From assembly GCA_964651495.1 (NCBI GenBank), contig CAZYWP010000094.1, positions 1 through 12,659 of the forward strand: a DNA stretch of 12,659 nt, in the 5' to 3' direction. Numbering within the stretch: the stretch's first letter is position 1; every line of letters starts with the position of its first letter. The notes below the pieces were generated by a model, which saw nothing but the letters and a program-made list of their open reading frames with translations, did no database searches and had not been told where the DNA came from. Shown here piece after piece: positions 1 to 7,348 of this stretch. Origin of the DNA: CAZNVB01 sp964651495. GTDB lineage: Bacteria > Acidobacteriota > Aminicenantia > Aminicenantales > UBA8522. Position numbers and translations under genes: made by a program.

Positions 1-8
1 CAGTAGAA

Positions 9-225
9 GGGGCGGGTGGCGTGGTTCGGGGGCCCCAGGGGGGAAGAGGCGAGGGTGTTGGGTGAGGAAGTCCGTCGAAGACTGAGCGGGCACGGTTTCT
101 CGACTGAAAGGAGAGAAGAGCGAAGGATGAGTTCGAAGCGAGTTTCCTCGCTGGGGAAACGAGCGGGCTGACGAATCCCAAACCCGAGCCTCGCCGGGGG
201 TGAACCGCGACAGGACCCGCCCCCA
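9..225. repeat. Non-coding element with inverted ends (element A)
   Basis: GGGGCGGGT at 9-17 is matched by its reverse complement ACCCGCCCC at 215-223, enclosing about 200 non-coding bases. Read on the minus strand, the right end is TGGGGGCGGGTCCTGTC (225-209). This differs at only two bases from the left end of the element at 12378-12492, and both elements also share CGGGTGGC just inside the other end. The interior is GC-rich, includes a GGGGCCCC palindrome (29-36) and a good hairpin (138-164), and has no convincing ORF. The shared inverted ends suggest a small non-autonomous repeat (REP/MITE-like) or a structured RNA. No transposase is present, and the identity is inference. Everything from 1 to 363 lacks a gene. 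Confidence 0.5.
138..164 (+). other. Hairpin with tandem G-A step
   Basis: Bases 142-147 (GTTTCC) pair with 155-160 (GGAAAC) around a 7-base loop (148-154). Below this are two opposed G/A mismatches (G140 with A162, A141 with G161), then two further G-C pairs (138-139 with 163-164). Tandem G-A steps of this form are common in structured RNA, so the stem could belong to an RNA made from this region. It lies inside the element at 9-225. No known RNA family was recognised. Confidence 0.35.
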
Positions 226-263
226 TCACGGAAATAGAGATGGCATCTTGGCCCCCTAGCGGC

Positions 264-292
264 TTGACACCCCTCCGGCAGGATTGTATCCT
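264..292 (+). promoter_or_regulatory. Sigma70-type promoter of the ior operon
   Basis: A perfect -35 box TTGACA (264-269) is followed, after a 17-base spacer, by the -10-like box TATCCT (287-292), which matches 4 of 6 consensus positions. It sits about 70 bases before the first start codon and downstream of the repeat element at 9-225. This would give a leader of roughly 60 bases ending in the AAGGA ribosome site at 353-357. No operator palindrome or riboswitch was recognised in the leader. Confidence 0.6.
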
Positions 293-363
293 TTCTTCTC
301 GATCTTCAGAGCGGCCGTGGGCGCAAGAAAACCGATAGTCCAACTCAAAAACAAGGATTAGCC

Positions 364-1962
364 ATGAAGACAGAAATCCTGCTCGGCGATGAAGCCGTCG
401 CCCTTGGCGCCGTTCATGCCGGGCTGACGGGCGCGTATTCTTATCCGGGAACTCCGGCCTCCGAGATCATGGAGTACCTGATCAAAGTCTCCGCCCGCCA
501 GCCGCGCTTGAAAGCTTCCTGGTCGGTCAACGAGAAAGTGGCCTATGAGGAAGCGCTGGGCGTCTCCTTCGCCGGCAAGCGCGCCCTGGTCTCGATGAAG
601 CATGTCGGCCTTAACGTTGCCGCCGACCCGTTCATGAATTCCGCCATCACCGGCGCGAACGGCGGCCTGGTGGTGGTTGTGGCCGACGACCCCGGCATGC
701 ACAGCTCCCAGAACGAGCAGGACAGCCGCTACTACGCCCAGTTCGCCCGGATTTTTTGTTTCGAGCCGTCGAATCATCAGGAGGCCTATGAGATGACCGG
801 GCGCGCCTTCGATATCTCGGAGGAACTGGGACTCCCGGTGATGATTCGGCTCGTCACCCGCCTCTCCCACAGCCGCTCGAGCGTCCGGACGGGGGAGATG
901 AGGGCGGAAAACGAGCTCCACTACGGCGCCGGCCCGGACTGGACGCTCCTCCCGGTCAATGCCCGCCGGAGGTACCGAATCCTGCTTGAGAACCAGGCCG
1001 AACTGGCCCGGATCTCCGAAGAATCGGAATTCAATTCCCTTGAGCTTAATGAAAAGGACCGCAGCCTGGGGGTCATCGCCTCCGGGATCGCTTATAACTA
1101 TGTTAAGGAAAACCTCCCTGACGCCTCGACCAGCCCCTCGCTGCTCAAGATCTGCACCTATCCCATCCCCGAAAAATTGATCGCCCGGCTGGTCGAGCAT
1201 GTGGACACCGTCCTGGTGGTCGAAGAGGGCTATCCGTTCATCGAAACAGCGCTGCGCGGAGTCTTCGGCCTCCCCGGCAAGGCTCTCCAAGGAAAGCTGA
1301 GCGGCGACCTGCCCCTTTCGGGAGAGCTCGCGCCCGAGGTCGTGCGTCCGGCCCTGGGACTCCCCGGCTTAAAGAAGTTCGAGGCGGGCGACTTCAAGCC
1401 GGCCGCCCGTCCCCCCCAGCTTTGTCAGGGCTGCCCTCATGCCGACACCTTGAACGCCCTGAAGCGAGCGCTCCAGGACGCCCCCCGGGCCAATGTGTTC
1501 AGCGATATCGGTTGCTACACCCTCGGCGCCTATCCGCCCTATCAGGCCGTCCAGACCTGCGTCTGTATGGGCGCTTCGGTCGGCATGGCCAAGGGCGGAG
1601 CCGAAGCCGGCGTCCACCCCTCGGTGGCCGTGATCGGCGATTCCACCTTCGGCCATTCCGGGCTGACCCCGCTTCTCGAAGCGGCGGCCGCCGACGCCAA
1701 CATGACCGTGATCATCCTGGACAACGGCACCGTGGCCATGACCGGAGGCCAGCCGAGCTATGCCTCCGGCGAGCGACTGCTCCGGATGATCGAAGGTCTG
1801 GGCGTGGCGAAGGAGCACATCAGGGTGATCGAGCCGCTCCCCAAGAACCTGGAGAAAAACGCGTTCATCATGAAGGAAGAATTCGCCCATAACGGGCTGT
1901 CGGTCATCGTAGCCGTGCGCGAGTGCCTGGAAGTAGCCAAGAAAAAGCGGAGGGGCGGGTAG
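364..1962 (+). CDS. iorA: Indolepyruvate:ferredoxin oxidoreductase, alpha subunit, short form
   Basis: This is the thiamine-diphosphate subunit that oxidatively decarboxylates aryl-2-oxoacids (indolepyruvate, phenylpyruvate, hydroxyphenylpyruvate) to aryl-acetyl-CoA, reducing ferredoxin in the cytoplasm. The pyruvate-ferredoxin-oxidoreductase-like N-terminal domain begins GDEAVALGAVHAG with the motif YPGTPASEI. The TPP domain shows CQGCPH (354-359), DIGCYTLGAYPPYQ, GDS (425-427) and LDNGTVAMTGGQ (452-463). The 532-residue protein ends at RECLEVAKKKRRGG. Typical IorA proteins are about 600 residues or more and carry a C-terminal domain with two CxxCxxCxxxCP iron-sulfur motifs, which is absent here. 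The next gene starts at the following base, so there is no room for a frameshifted remainder. The ATG is chosen because AAGGA lies 6 bases upstream (353-357). The family is secure; substrate preference is inferred. Confidence 0.93.
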   Translation: MKTEILLGDEAVALGAVHAGLTGAYSYPGTPASEIMEYLIKVSARQPRLKASWSVNEKVAYEEALGVSFAGKRALVSMKHVGLNVAADPFMNSAITGANGGLVVVVADDPGMHSSQNEQDSRYYAQFARIFCFEPSNHQEAYEMTGRAFDISEELGLPVMIRLVTRLSHSRSSVRTGEMRAENELHYGAGPDWTLLPVNARRRYRILLENQAELARISEESEFNSLELNEKDRSLGVIASGIAYNYVKENLPDASTSPSLLKICTYPIPEKLIARLVEHVDTVLVVEEGYPFIETALRGVFGLPGKALQGKLSGDLPLSGELAPEVVRPALGLPGLKKFEAGDFKPAARPPQLCQGCPHADTLNALKRALQDAPRANVFSDIGCYTLGAYPPYQAVQTCVCMGASVGMAKGGAEAGVHPSVAVIGDSTFGHSGLTPLLEAAAADANMTVIILDNGTVAMTGGQPSYASGERLLRMIEGLGVAKEHIRVIEPLPKNLEKNAFIMKEEFAHNGLSVIVAVRECLEVAKKKRRGG

Positions 1963-2574
1963 ATGAAACAGGATATCATCCTGGCGGGCGTGGGGGGACA
2001 GGGGATTCTCTCGATCGCCTTTGTCATCGCCAGCGCCGCCCTCGAGGACGGCCTCGAAGTCAAGCAGGCCGAGGTCCACGGCATGTCCCAGCGGGGGGGA
2101 GCGGTCCAGTCGCACCTCCGCCTTTCCCAAGAGCGCATCTTCAGCGACCTCATCCCCAAGGGCGAGGCCGACCTGATCCTGAGCGTGGAGCCGCTCGAAG
2201 CCCTGCGCTATGTCGACTACCTCCGGCCCGACGGAATGGTGGTCTCGAGCCGCACGCCCTTTGTCAATATCCCGGATTACCCGGACCAGGAGACGATCCT
2301 CTCCAGGATCAGGGAGATCTGCCGCCACGTCATCGTGGACTCCGATAAGCTGGCCAAAGAAGCCGGCTCCTCCCGGACGCAAAACATGGTCATGCTGGGC
2401 GCGGCGTCCCGCTTCCTGCTGGTCAAGGAAGATCGGCTGCTCCAGTTTATCAGAGTCCTTTTCGAACGGCGCGGGGAGAGCATGGTCGCGGCCAACCTCA
2501 AAGCCTTTGAGCTCGGTCGGCGGGCCGCCGGAGACGCCAATCTGCGCCCCGCCCCTGCCGGCGGGAGGGGATGA
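1963..2574 (+). CDS. iorB: Indolepyruvate:ferredoxin oxidoreductase, beta subunit
   Basis: This is the small gamma-type subunit of the 2-oxoacid:acceptor oxidoreductase, partner of the upstream alpha subunit and thought to help form the CoA-dependent active complex. The glycine-rich AGVGGQGIL (residues 8-16) and the EVHGMSQRGGAVQSHLR signature (37-53) are diagnostic. The length, 203 residues, is normal for the family. The ATG follows the iorA stop codon with no gap, and its ribosome site GGAGG (1949-1953) lies inside the iorA coding end, so the two are almost certainly translationally coupled. The stop overlaps the next start (ATGA at 2571-2574). Confidence 0.93.
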   Translation: MKQDIILAGVGGQGILSIAFVIASAALEDGLEVKQAEVHGMSQRGGAVQSHLRLSQERIFSDLIPKGEADLILSVEPLEALRYVDYLRPDGMVVSSRTPFVNIPDYPDQETILSRIREICRHVIVDSDKLAKEAGSSRTQNMVMLGAASRFLLVKEDRLLQFIRVLFERRGESMVAANLKAFELGRRAAGDANLRPAPAGGRG

Positions 2575-4937
2575 TGGCGGGAGCTCGACTGATCGAAAAA
2601 ATTTTTAGCAGAGCGGAAAAAGAAAATAGAAATTTCCTCCTGGAGCACGAATTCTATGCCTTGCTGAAATATCTCGGGTTCGAGACGCCGCGCTTTATAT
2701 TTATAAGGAATGAGGGCAAGGCCGGTCCCCGGGAGCTGAAGGGGCTGAAGAGCCGGGAGGTCGTGCTCAAGGTCGTCTCTCCGCAGATCATCCACAAGAG
2801 CGATGTCGGGGGAGTGGTGTTTGTCGAAAACACGGCCGCCGCGGTGAACAGGGCGGCTCGGCGCCTGCTGGCGAACGTCAAAAAACGGTTGGCTGACCGA
2901 GACAAATACCCAAAAAGCCCGGGAACGGGCGCCGGCGAGGTCGAGGTCCGGGGCGTCCTGGTCATCGAAAAAGTGGCTTACGAGAATGTCGGGTTCGGCT
3001 CCGAAATCCTGCTCGGAATCCGGAATTCCCGGGAATTCGGGCCGGTCGTTACCATGGGCCTGGGCGGCCTGGACGTGGAATACATTAACGAGAGGTTGAA
3101 GCCCGGTCGGTCGGTCGCCGTCGGGTCCGCCCGCCTTTCAGAAAAAAACGACCTCGTCTCTCTGCTCCGGCCTCTGGCGTTTTATGACAAGCTGGTGAAG
3201 GGATTCCGGGGGAAGGAAGCGCCGCTCGAGGAAACGACTCTGGTCGAAGCCATGCACCGTTTTCTCCGGCTGGCTGCTGATTTCTCCGCCAATTCCGGGC
3301 GCTCGCCCTTTGTCATCGAAGAGGCCGAAGTCAACCCCTTCGTCATCCGGAGCGGAGACCTCATCCCCCTCGACGGGATGTGCCGGTTTTCCCGAAACAA
3401 GCCAGCCGGAAGGCCGGCCATCTTCGAGAAGATCGATTTCCTCCTGCATCCACGGTCGGTCGGCATCATCGGCGTTTCCGAGCGGATGAACCTGGGCCAC
3501 ATTATCCTGAACAACATCCTTCGGGAAGGTTTTCCAAAGGAGCGGGTTTACGTCGTCAAGCCGGGCTTCGAGGAGATCGAGGGATGCCGCTGTGTCCCCT
3601 CGGTCGGCCAACTGCCGGAGACGGTGGACCTCTTTGTCCTGACGCTCGCCGCCGACCAGAGCGTCGGAATCATGGAATCCCTGCTGGCGGAGGGCACTGC
3701 CCGGTCGGTCATCATCATCGCCGGCGGGATGGGAGAAAAGAAGGGCAGCGAAGCCCTGGAGCAGAAAATTAAGGACCTTTTGCTGGCCGCCCGCGGGGAG
3801 GGCCGGCCGGCTCCTGTGGTCAACGGCGGGAATTGCATGGGCATCTACTCGGGACCCGGAAAGTATGACACCACTTTCATCCCCAAGTACAAGCTGGCAG
3901 CTCCGGGAAAAAATAACCCCCGGGTGGTCTATATCAGCCAGAGCGGCGCTTTCATGGCCTCGCGCTTGAGCAAGATCCCTCAGGTGGAGCCGCTGTACGC
4001 CATCTCCCTGGGCAACCAGATCGACCTCACCGCCTCGGATTACCTGAATTACTTCCAGACCGGCCATGTCTCCTTACTCTACGCCCTCTATATCGAAGGA
4101 TTCCAGCCGGGCGACGGGCTGGCTCTGGCCGCTGCGGCCAGAGAGGTCGTCCGGAAGGGAACGATGGTCCTCGTCTACAAGAGCGGTCGGACGGCCGAGG
4201 GACGTCAGGCCACCTCCAGCCACACGGCCTCGGTGGCTGGCGACTACACCGTCTGCCGCGCCGTGCTGGAGAGCTCGGGCGTCTTCCTGGCGGAGACCAT
4301 CTCCGAGTTCGAGCAGGCCCTGCGGGCCCTTCCTGCCTTGTCGGGGAAGATGGCCTCGGGACGGCGAGTGGGCCTGGTCAGCAACGCCGGGTTCGAGTGT
4401 GTCATCCTGGCGGACAGCCTGAAAGACGGTTATGACCTGGACCTGGCCGCCCTTAGCCCAGGGACGGGGAAAAAAATCGTCTCTCTGCTCCGGCCCGTGG
4501 GCATCGACCGCCTGCAGGATGTCCGCAACCCGCTGGACCTCACTCCCGTGGCCGACGACTCCGTCTTCGCCGGCTGCGTGGAAGCGCTCCTCGAGGACGA
4601 GAATGTCGACTGTGCGGTGGTCTCGCCCGTGCCCATGACGGCCGCGCTGCAGACTCTGGCCCCGGCGGAGGCGCACCGGGAAAACATCCATGACCCGCAG
4701 AGCATCGGCCGCCGACTGGTCGAGATTTTCCGGAAGACTGCCAAGCCGGTTGTCGTCAATATCGATGCCGGACCGCTGTATCAACCTCTGGCCTCCATGC
4801 TGGAGGAAGAGGGTGTGCCGACATTCCGCCGTTCCGACGAAGCCCTCCGTTTTTTGGCCAAGTACGTCCAGGTGAGCTTGCGGGCTCGGGAGCTGCGGCA
4901 GAGAACTCCACGCCGGCCGGGCAGGATGAATGGATGA
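2571..4937 (+). CDS. ADP-forming acyl-CoA synthetase, fused beta-alpha
   Basis: The likely role is conversion of an acyl- or aryl-acetyl-CoA plus ADP and phosphate to free acid, CoA and ATP, conserving the thioester energy made by the preceding IorAB. The N-terminal third (about 1-260) is the ATP-grasp beta part, with the phospho-acceptor signature SPQIIHKSDVGG (His75). The CoA-binding Rossmann part follows (about 285-420; GIIGVSERMNLG near 298-309). The succinyl-CoA-ligase-like part has SQSG (456-459) and the catalytic SSHTASVAGD loop (His551). Both histidines used in phosphate relay by archaeal ACD enzymes are therefore present. At 788 residues it is a complete fusion, but in beta-alpha order; the commonly described fusions and E. 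coli Pat have the CoA-binding part first. The ATG overlaps the iorB stop, with GGAGGGG immediately before it; a second ATG at 2574 is an alternative start. The acid actually released is not determined by sequence. Confidence 0.88.
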   Translation: MMAGARLIEKIFSRAEKENRNFLLEHEFYALLKYLGFETPRFIFIRNEGKAGPRELKGLKSREVVLKVVSPQIIHKSDVGGVVFVENTAAAVNRAARRLLANVKKRLADRDKYPKSPGTGAGEVEVRGVLVIEKVAYENVGFGSEILLGIRNSREFGPVVTMGLGGLDVEYINERLKPGRSVAVGSARLSEKNDLVSLLRPLAFYDKLVKGFRGKEAPLEETTLVEAMHRFLRLAADFSANSGRSPFVIEEAEVNPFVIRSGDLIPLDGMCRFSRNKPAGRPAIFEKIDFLLHPRSVGIIGVSERMNLGHIILNNILREGFPKERVYVVKPGFEEIEGCRCVPSVGQLPETVDLFVLTLAADQSVGIMESLLAEGTARSVIIIAGGMGEKKGSEALEQKIKDLLLAARGEGRPAPVVNGGNCMGIYSGPGKYDTTFIPKYKLAAPGKNNPRVVYISQSGAFMASRLSKIPQVEPLYAISLGNQIDLTASDYLNYFQTGHVSLLYALYIEGFQPGDGLALAAAAREVVRKGTMVLVYKSGRTAEGRQATSSHTASVAGDYTVCRAVLESSGVFLAETISEFEQALRALPALSGKMASGRRVGLVSNAGFECVILADSLKDGYDLDLAALSPGTGKKIVSLLRPVGIDRLQDVRNPLDLTPVADDSVFAGCVEALLEDENVDCAVVSPVPMTAALQTLAPAEAHRENIHDPQSIGRRLVEIFRKTAKPVVVNIDAGPLYQPLASMLEEEGVPTFRRSDEALRFLAKYVQVSLRARELRQRTPRRPGRMNG

Positions 4938-5033
4938 TTCAGGGTTTGGCCTGGAGCGGTTCTTCCGTCCGTGGCTCGAGCGGATAAAATATCAGTTAGA
5001 CCGGGCGCGGATAATCTGATCAGAGGAGGAACG

Positions 5034-6842
5034 ATGACCTTGACGCTTGAACAAAAGATCATCCCTGCGGCCTCATTTCTTGTTCTCTTCGGGCTTGCCC
5101 TTCTCGCGCTGGCCGAAGAGACTCCCCGACCCGAATACCCGCGGCCGGAGATGGTGCGCCAGGACTGGCTGAACCTCAACGGCTGGTGGGATTTCGCCCT
5201 CGACCTCTCGGCGAGCGGGGAGGAGAAAGAGTTCGTCCAGGGCCGGGGGTTTGATAAAAAGATCCGGGTGCCGTTTGCGCCGGAAAGCGAGCTCTCCGGC
5301 ATCGGCCACCCGGATTTCATGGACGCGGTCTGGTACAAGCGGACCTTCGCCCTGCCGGAGAGCTGGAAGGGCAAAAAGGTTCTCCTTCATTTCGAAGCCT
5401 GCGATTACGAGACGACGGTCTGGCTGAACGGCAAGAAGGTCGGCGGACACAGCGGCGGCTACACACCTTTTTCCTTCGACCTGACCGATAACCTAGTGTC
5501 CGGAAACAATCTTCTGGTTGTCAGGGCCTACGATGACGTCCGCAGCGGCCTGCAGCCGGCGGGAAAGCAGTCCCAGAGACTCCACTCCTACAGCTGCCTC
5601 TACCGCCGGACGACCGGGATCTGGCAGACGGTCTGGCTCGAGCCGGTGGGCCAGAACTCTATCGAAAAATACACGGTCCTTTCCAATGTGGACAACGGAG
5701 AAGCGCTTGTCTGCGTCCATCTTCAGCGGGCGCCGGAGGAGGGGACCGTCGGCCTCCGGGTCAGCGCGGGCGGTCGCGAAGAAACGGCGGCAGAGAAGAG
5801 AGCGGAGAAGCTCGTCGCTTTTACCGTCAAGCTGAAAAACCCGAAGCTCTGGGAAATCCGCCGGCCGCATCTCTACGACCTCGAGATCTCCTATTCCCGG
5901 AAGAACAGAGTGGAAGACCGGGTCAGCGGCTATTTCGGGCTGCGCAAGTTCGAGGCCCGCGGCGACAAGTTATTCTTCAACAACCGGCCTCTGTTCCTGC
6001 GCACCGTCCTCGACCAGGGCTTCTATCCGGACGGAATTTACACGGCCCCGTCCGATGAAGCGCTCAAAAACGACATCGCCATCTCTCTCGGTCTCGGGTT
6101 TGACGGGGCGCGGCTGCACCAGCGGGTATTCGAGCGCCGGTTTCTCTACTGGGCCGACAGGCTGGGATATATCGTCTGGGGAGAGTACGCCGACTGGGGT
6201 ATCGACCTGTCCAAGCCGGAGTCCTATCTCATCTTCACCCGGGAGTGGGGCGAGGCCATGGAAAGGGATATCAGCCACCCGTCTCTCGTCGGCTGGTGCC
6301 CGTTGAATGAAAGATGGGAGCCGTCTTATCCCGGAACGATCGAAGCGATCTTTCGCTTGACCAAACTGCTCGACCCCTCGCGCCCGGCCATCGACGCTTC
6401 GGGCGGCTACCATTTCGCCTCGCCCGATGTCTACGACTCGCACAACTACGAGCAGAACGTCGAGAAATTCAAGGCCGCCTACGACGGCCTGCTCCAGTCG
6501 CCGCCGGTCATTTTCGTCAACGGCGACAAGGAGAGGCATGTTCCCTATCAGGGCCAGCCGTATTTCGTCAGCGAATACGGCGGCATCTGGTGGAACCCCG
6601 GCCAGGAGGACGAGAAGGCCTGGGGGTACGGCGCCCGGCCGCGCAATAAAGAGGAATTCCTCGAGCGGTATAAAAGGCTCACCGAGGCTCTGCTCTTCAA
6701 CCCGAAGGTCGCCGGGTTCTGCTACACCCAGCTCTATGACATCGAGCAGGAGGTCAACGGGCTTTACGCCTTCGACCGGAAGGCCAAGTTCGACCCCGAA
6801 TTTTTCAAAAGGGTCAACCAGCAAAAGGCCGCCATCGAATGA
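5034..6842 (+). CDS. Secreted glycoside hydrolase family 2 enzyme
   Basis: This is a retaining exo-beta-glycosidase of the GH2 clan (beta-galactosidase, beta-glucuronidase, beta-mannosidase type). The ATG at 5034 is preferred to the upstream in-frame ATG at 4971 because AGGAGG (5024-5029) lies 4 bases before it and it opens a clear signal peptide: residues 9-27 are hydrophobic and end ALA before EE. The mature protein starts with the typical RPEMVRQDWLNLNGWWDF. The order is a sugar-binding jelly roll (about 38-200), an Ig-like domain (about 205-300) and a TIM barrel (about 300-600). The acid/base is Glu426 in PLNE and the nucleophile Glu514 in SEYGG. The 602-residue length is normal for short GH2 enzymes. 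The C-terminal QEVNGLYAFDRKAK lacks the NxKG motif of true beta-glucuronidases, so the sugar is left open. It lies 96 bases after the synthetase; no terminator is evident between them. Confidence 0.9.
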   Translation: MTLTLEQKIIPAASFLVLFGLALLALAEETPRPEYPRPEMVRQDWLNLNGWWDFALDLSASGEEKEFVQGRGFDKKIRVPFAPESELSGIGHPDFMDAVWYKRTFALPESWKGKKVLLHFEACDYETTVWLNGKKVGGHSGGYTPFSFDLTDNLVSGNNLLVVRAYDDVRSGLQPAGKQSQRLHSYSCLYRRTTGIWQTVWLEPVGQNSIEKYTVLSNVDNGEALVCVHLQRAPEEGTVGLRVSAGGREETAAEKRAEKLVAFTVKLKNPKLWEIRRPHLYDLEISYSRKNRVEDRVSGYFGLRKFEARGDKLFFNNRPLFLRTVLDQGFYPDGIYTAPSDEALKNDIAISLGLGFDGARLHQRVFERRFLYWADRLGYIVWGEYADWGIDLSKPESYLIFTREWGEAMERDISHPSLVGWCPLNERWEPSYPGTIEAIFRLTKLLDPSRPAIDASGGYHFASPDVYDSHNYEQNVEKFKAAYDGLLQSPPVIFVNGDKERHVPYQGQPYFVSEYGGIWWNPGQEDEKAWGYGARPRNKEEFLERYKRLTEALLFNPKVAGFCYTQLYDIEQEVNGLYAFDRKAKFDPEFFKRVNQQKAAIE

Positions 6843-6913
6843 CTTGAACTCGAAACCGATTTATATGGTGTCCCCTACATCAAGATTTAGAGTTCGGGCG
6901 AAGGAGACCTGAC

Positions 6914-7294
6914 TTGCCGATCTATGAATATCGCTGCCGCGATTGCGGCAGGAAATCGATTTTTATCACGCTGTCCGTCAAATCCGCCATCGACCTCAAG
7001 TGCAAGAAGTGCGGAAGCGGAAACCTGGTCAAGCTGGTCTCTCGAGTGGCCGTTTCCCGTTCCGAGGAGAGCCGGGTGGAGGACATGGCCGATCCCTCGA
7101 AGCTGGCCGGGTTGGATGAAAACGATCCCAAGAGCATCGCCCGCTGGATGAAGCGGATGGGCAAGGAGATGGGAGAAGAGACGGGCGAGGATTTTGACCA
7201 GTCTATTGAAGAGGCCATGGAGGAAGCGGAAAAAGACGCGGGTGATATGAAGGACAGCGGCGGAGACTTGGGGGGAGGAGACGACGGGCTTTGA
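6914..7294 (+). CDS. FmdB-type zinc-ribbon protein with acidic tail
   Basis: This is a small putative regulatory protein of the FmdB/CxxC_CxxC_SSSS family, whose biochemical role is not established. It opens with the family hallmark MPIYEYRCRDCG, and the zinc-binding cysteines are Cys8, Cys11, Cys30 and Cys33. The remaining residues (about 50-126) are highly charged: a helical stretch rich in Glu, Lys and Met, then a Gly/Asp-rich end. The tail is longer than in minimal family members, which are about 70-110 residues. The start is TTG, supported by AAGGAG (6901-6906) 7 bases upstream and by the conserved N-terminus. It follows the GH2 gene by 71 bases and converges on the next gene, whose stop is 54 bases away; I see no clear terminator between them. 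Confidence 0.85.
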   Translation: MPIYEYRCRDCGRKSIFITLSVKSAIDLKCKKCGSGNLVKLVSRVAVSRSEESRVEDMADPSKLAGLDENDPKSIARWMKRMGKEMGEETGEDFDQSIEEAMEEAEKDAGDMKDSGGDLGGGDDGL

Positions 7295-7348
7295 ATCGTC
7301 TTCGTCCACCCCGGCGGGTCCAGTAAACGCTTAGCGGGCTTTGTGAGC

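Noticed and set aside
63..73. RNase P RNA core-like string GAGGAAGTCCG
   Set aside because: The matching 3' conserved segment (ACAGAA followed by GGCTTA-type sequence) was not found in the following 300 bases, and the string itself is imperfect.
358..1290. 310-codon open frame antisense to iorA
   Set aside because: A shadow of the iorA codon pattern, without family motifs; the plus strand has unmistakable IorA signatures.
3138..4067. 309-codon open frame antisense to the acyl-CoA synthetase
   Set aside because: A shadow frame with no domain; the sense strand carries both catalytic histidines and conserved motifs.
4971..5033. Longer GH2 start at ATG 4971
   Set aside because: It would put 21 charged residues before the signal peptide and has no ribosome site; AGGAGG directly precedes ATG 5034.
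5970..6824. 284-codon open frame antisense to the GH2 gene
   Set aside because: Antisense to the TIM-barrel region with both catalytic glutamates; no features of its own.
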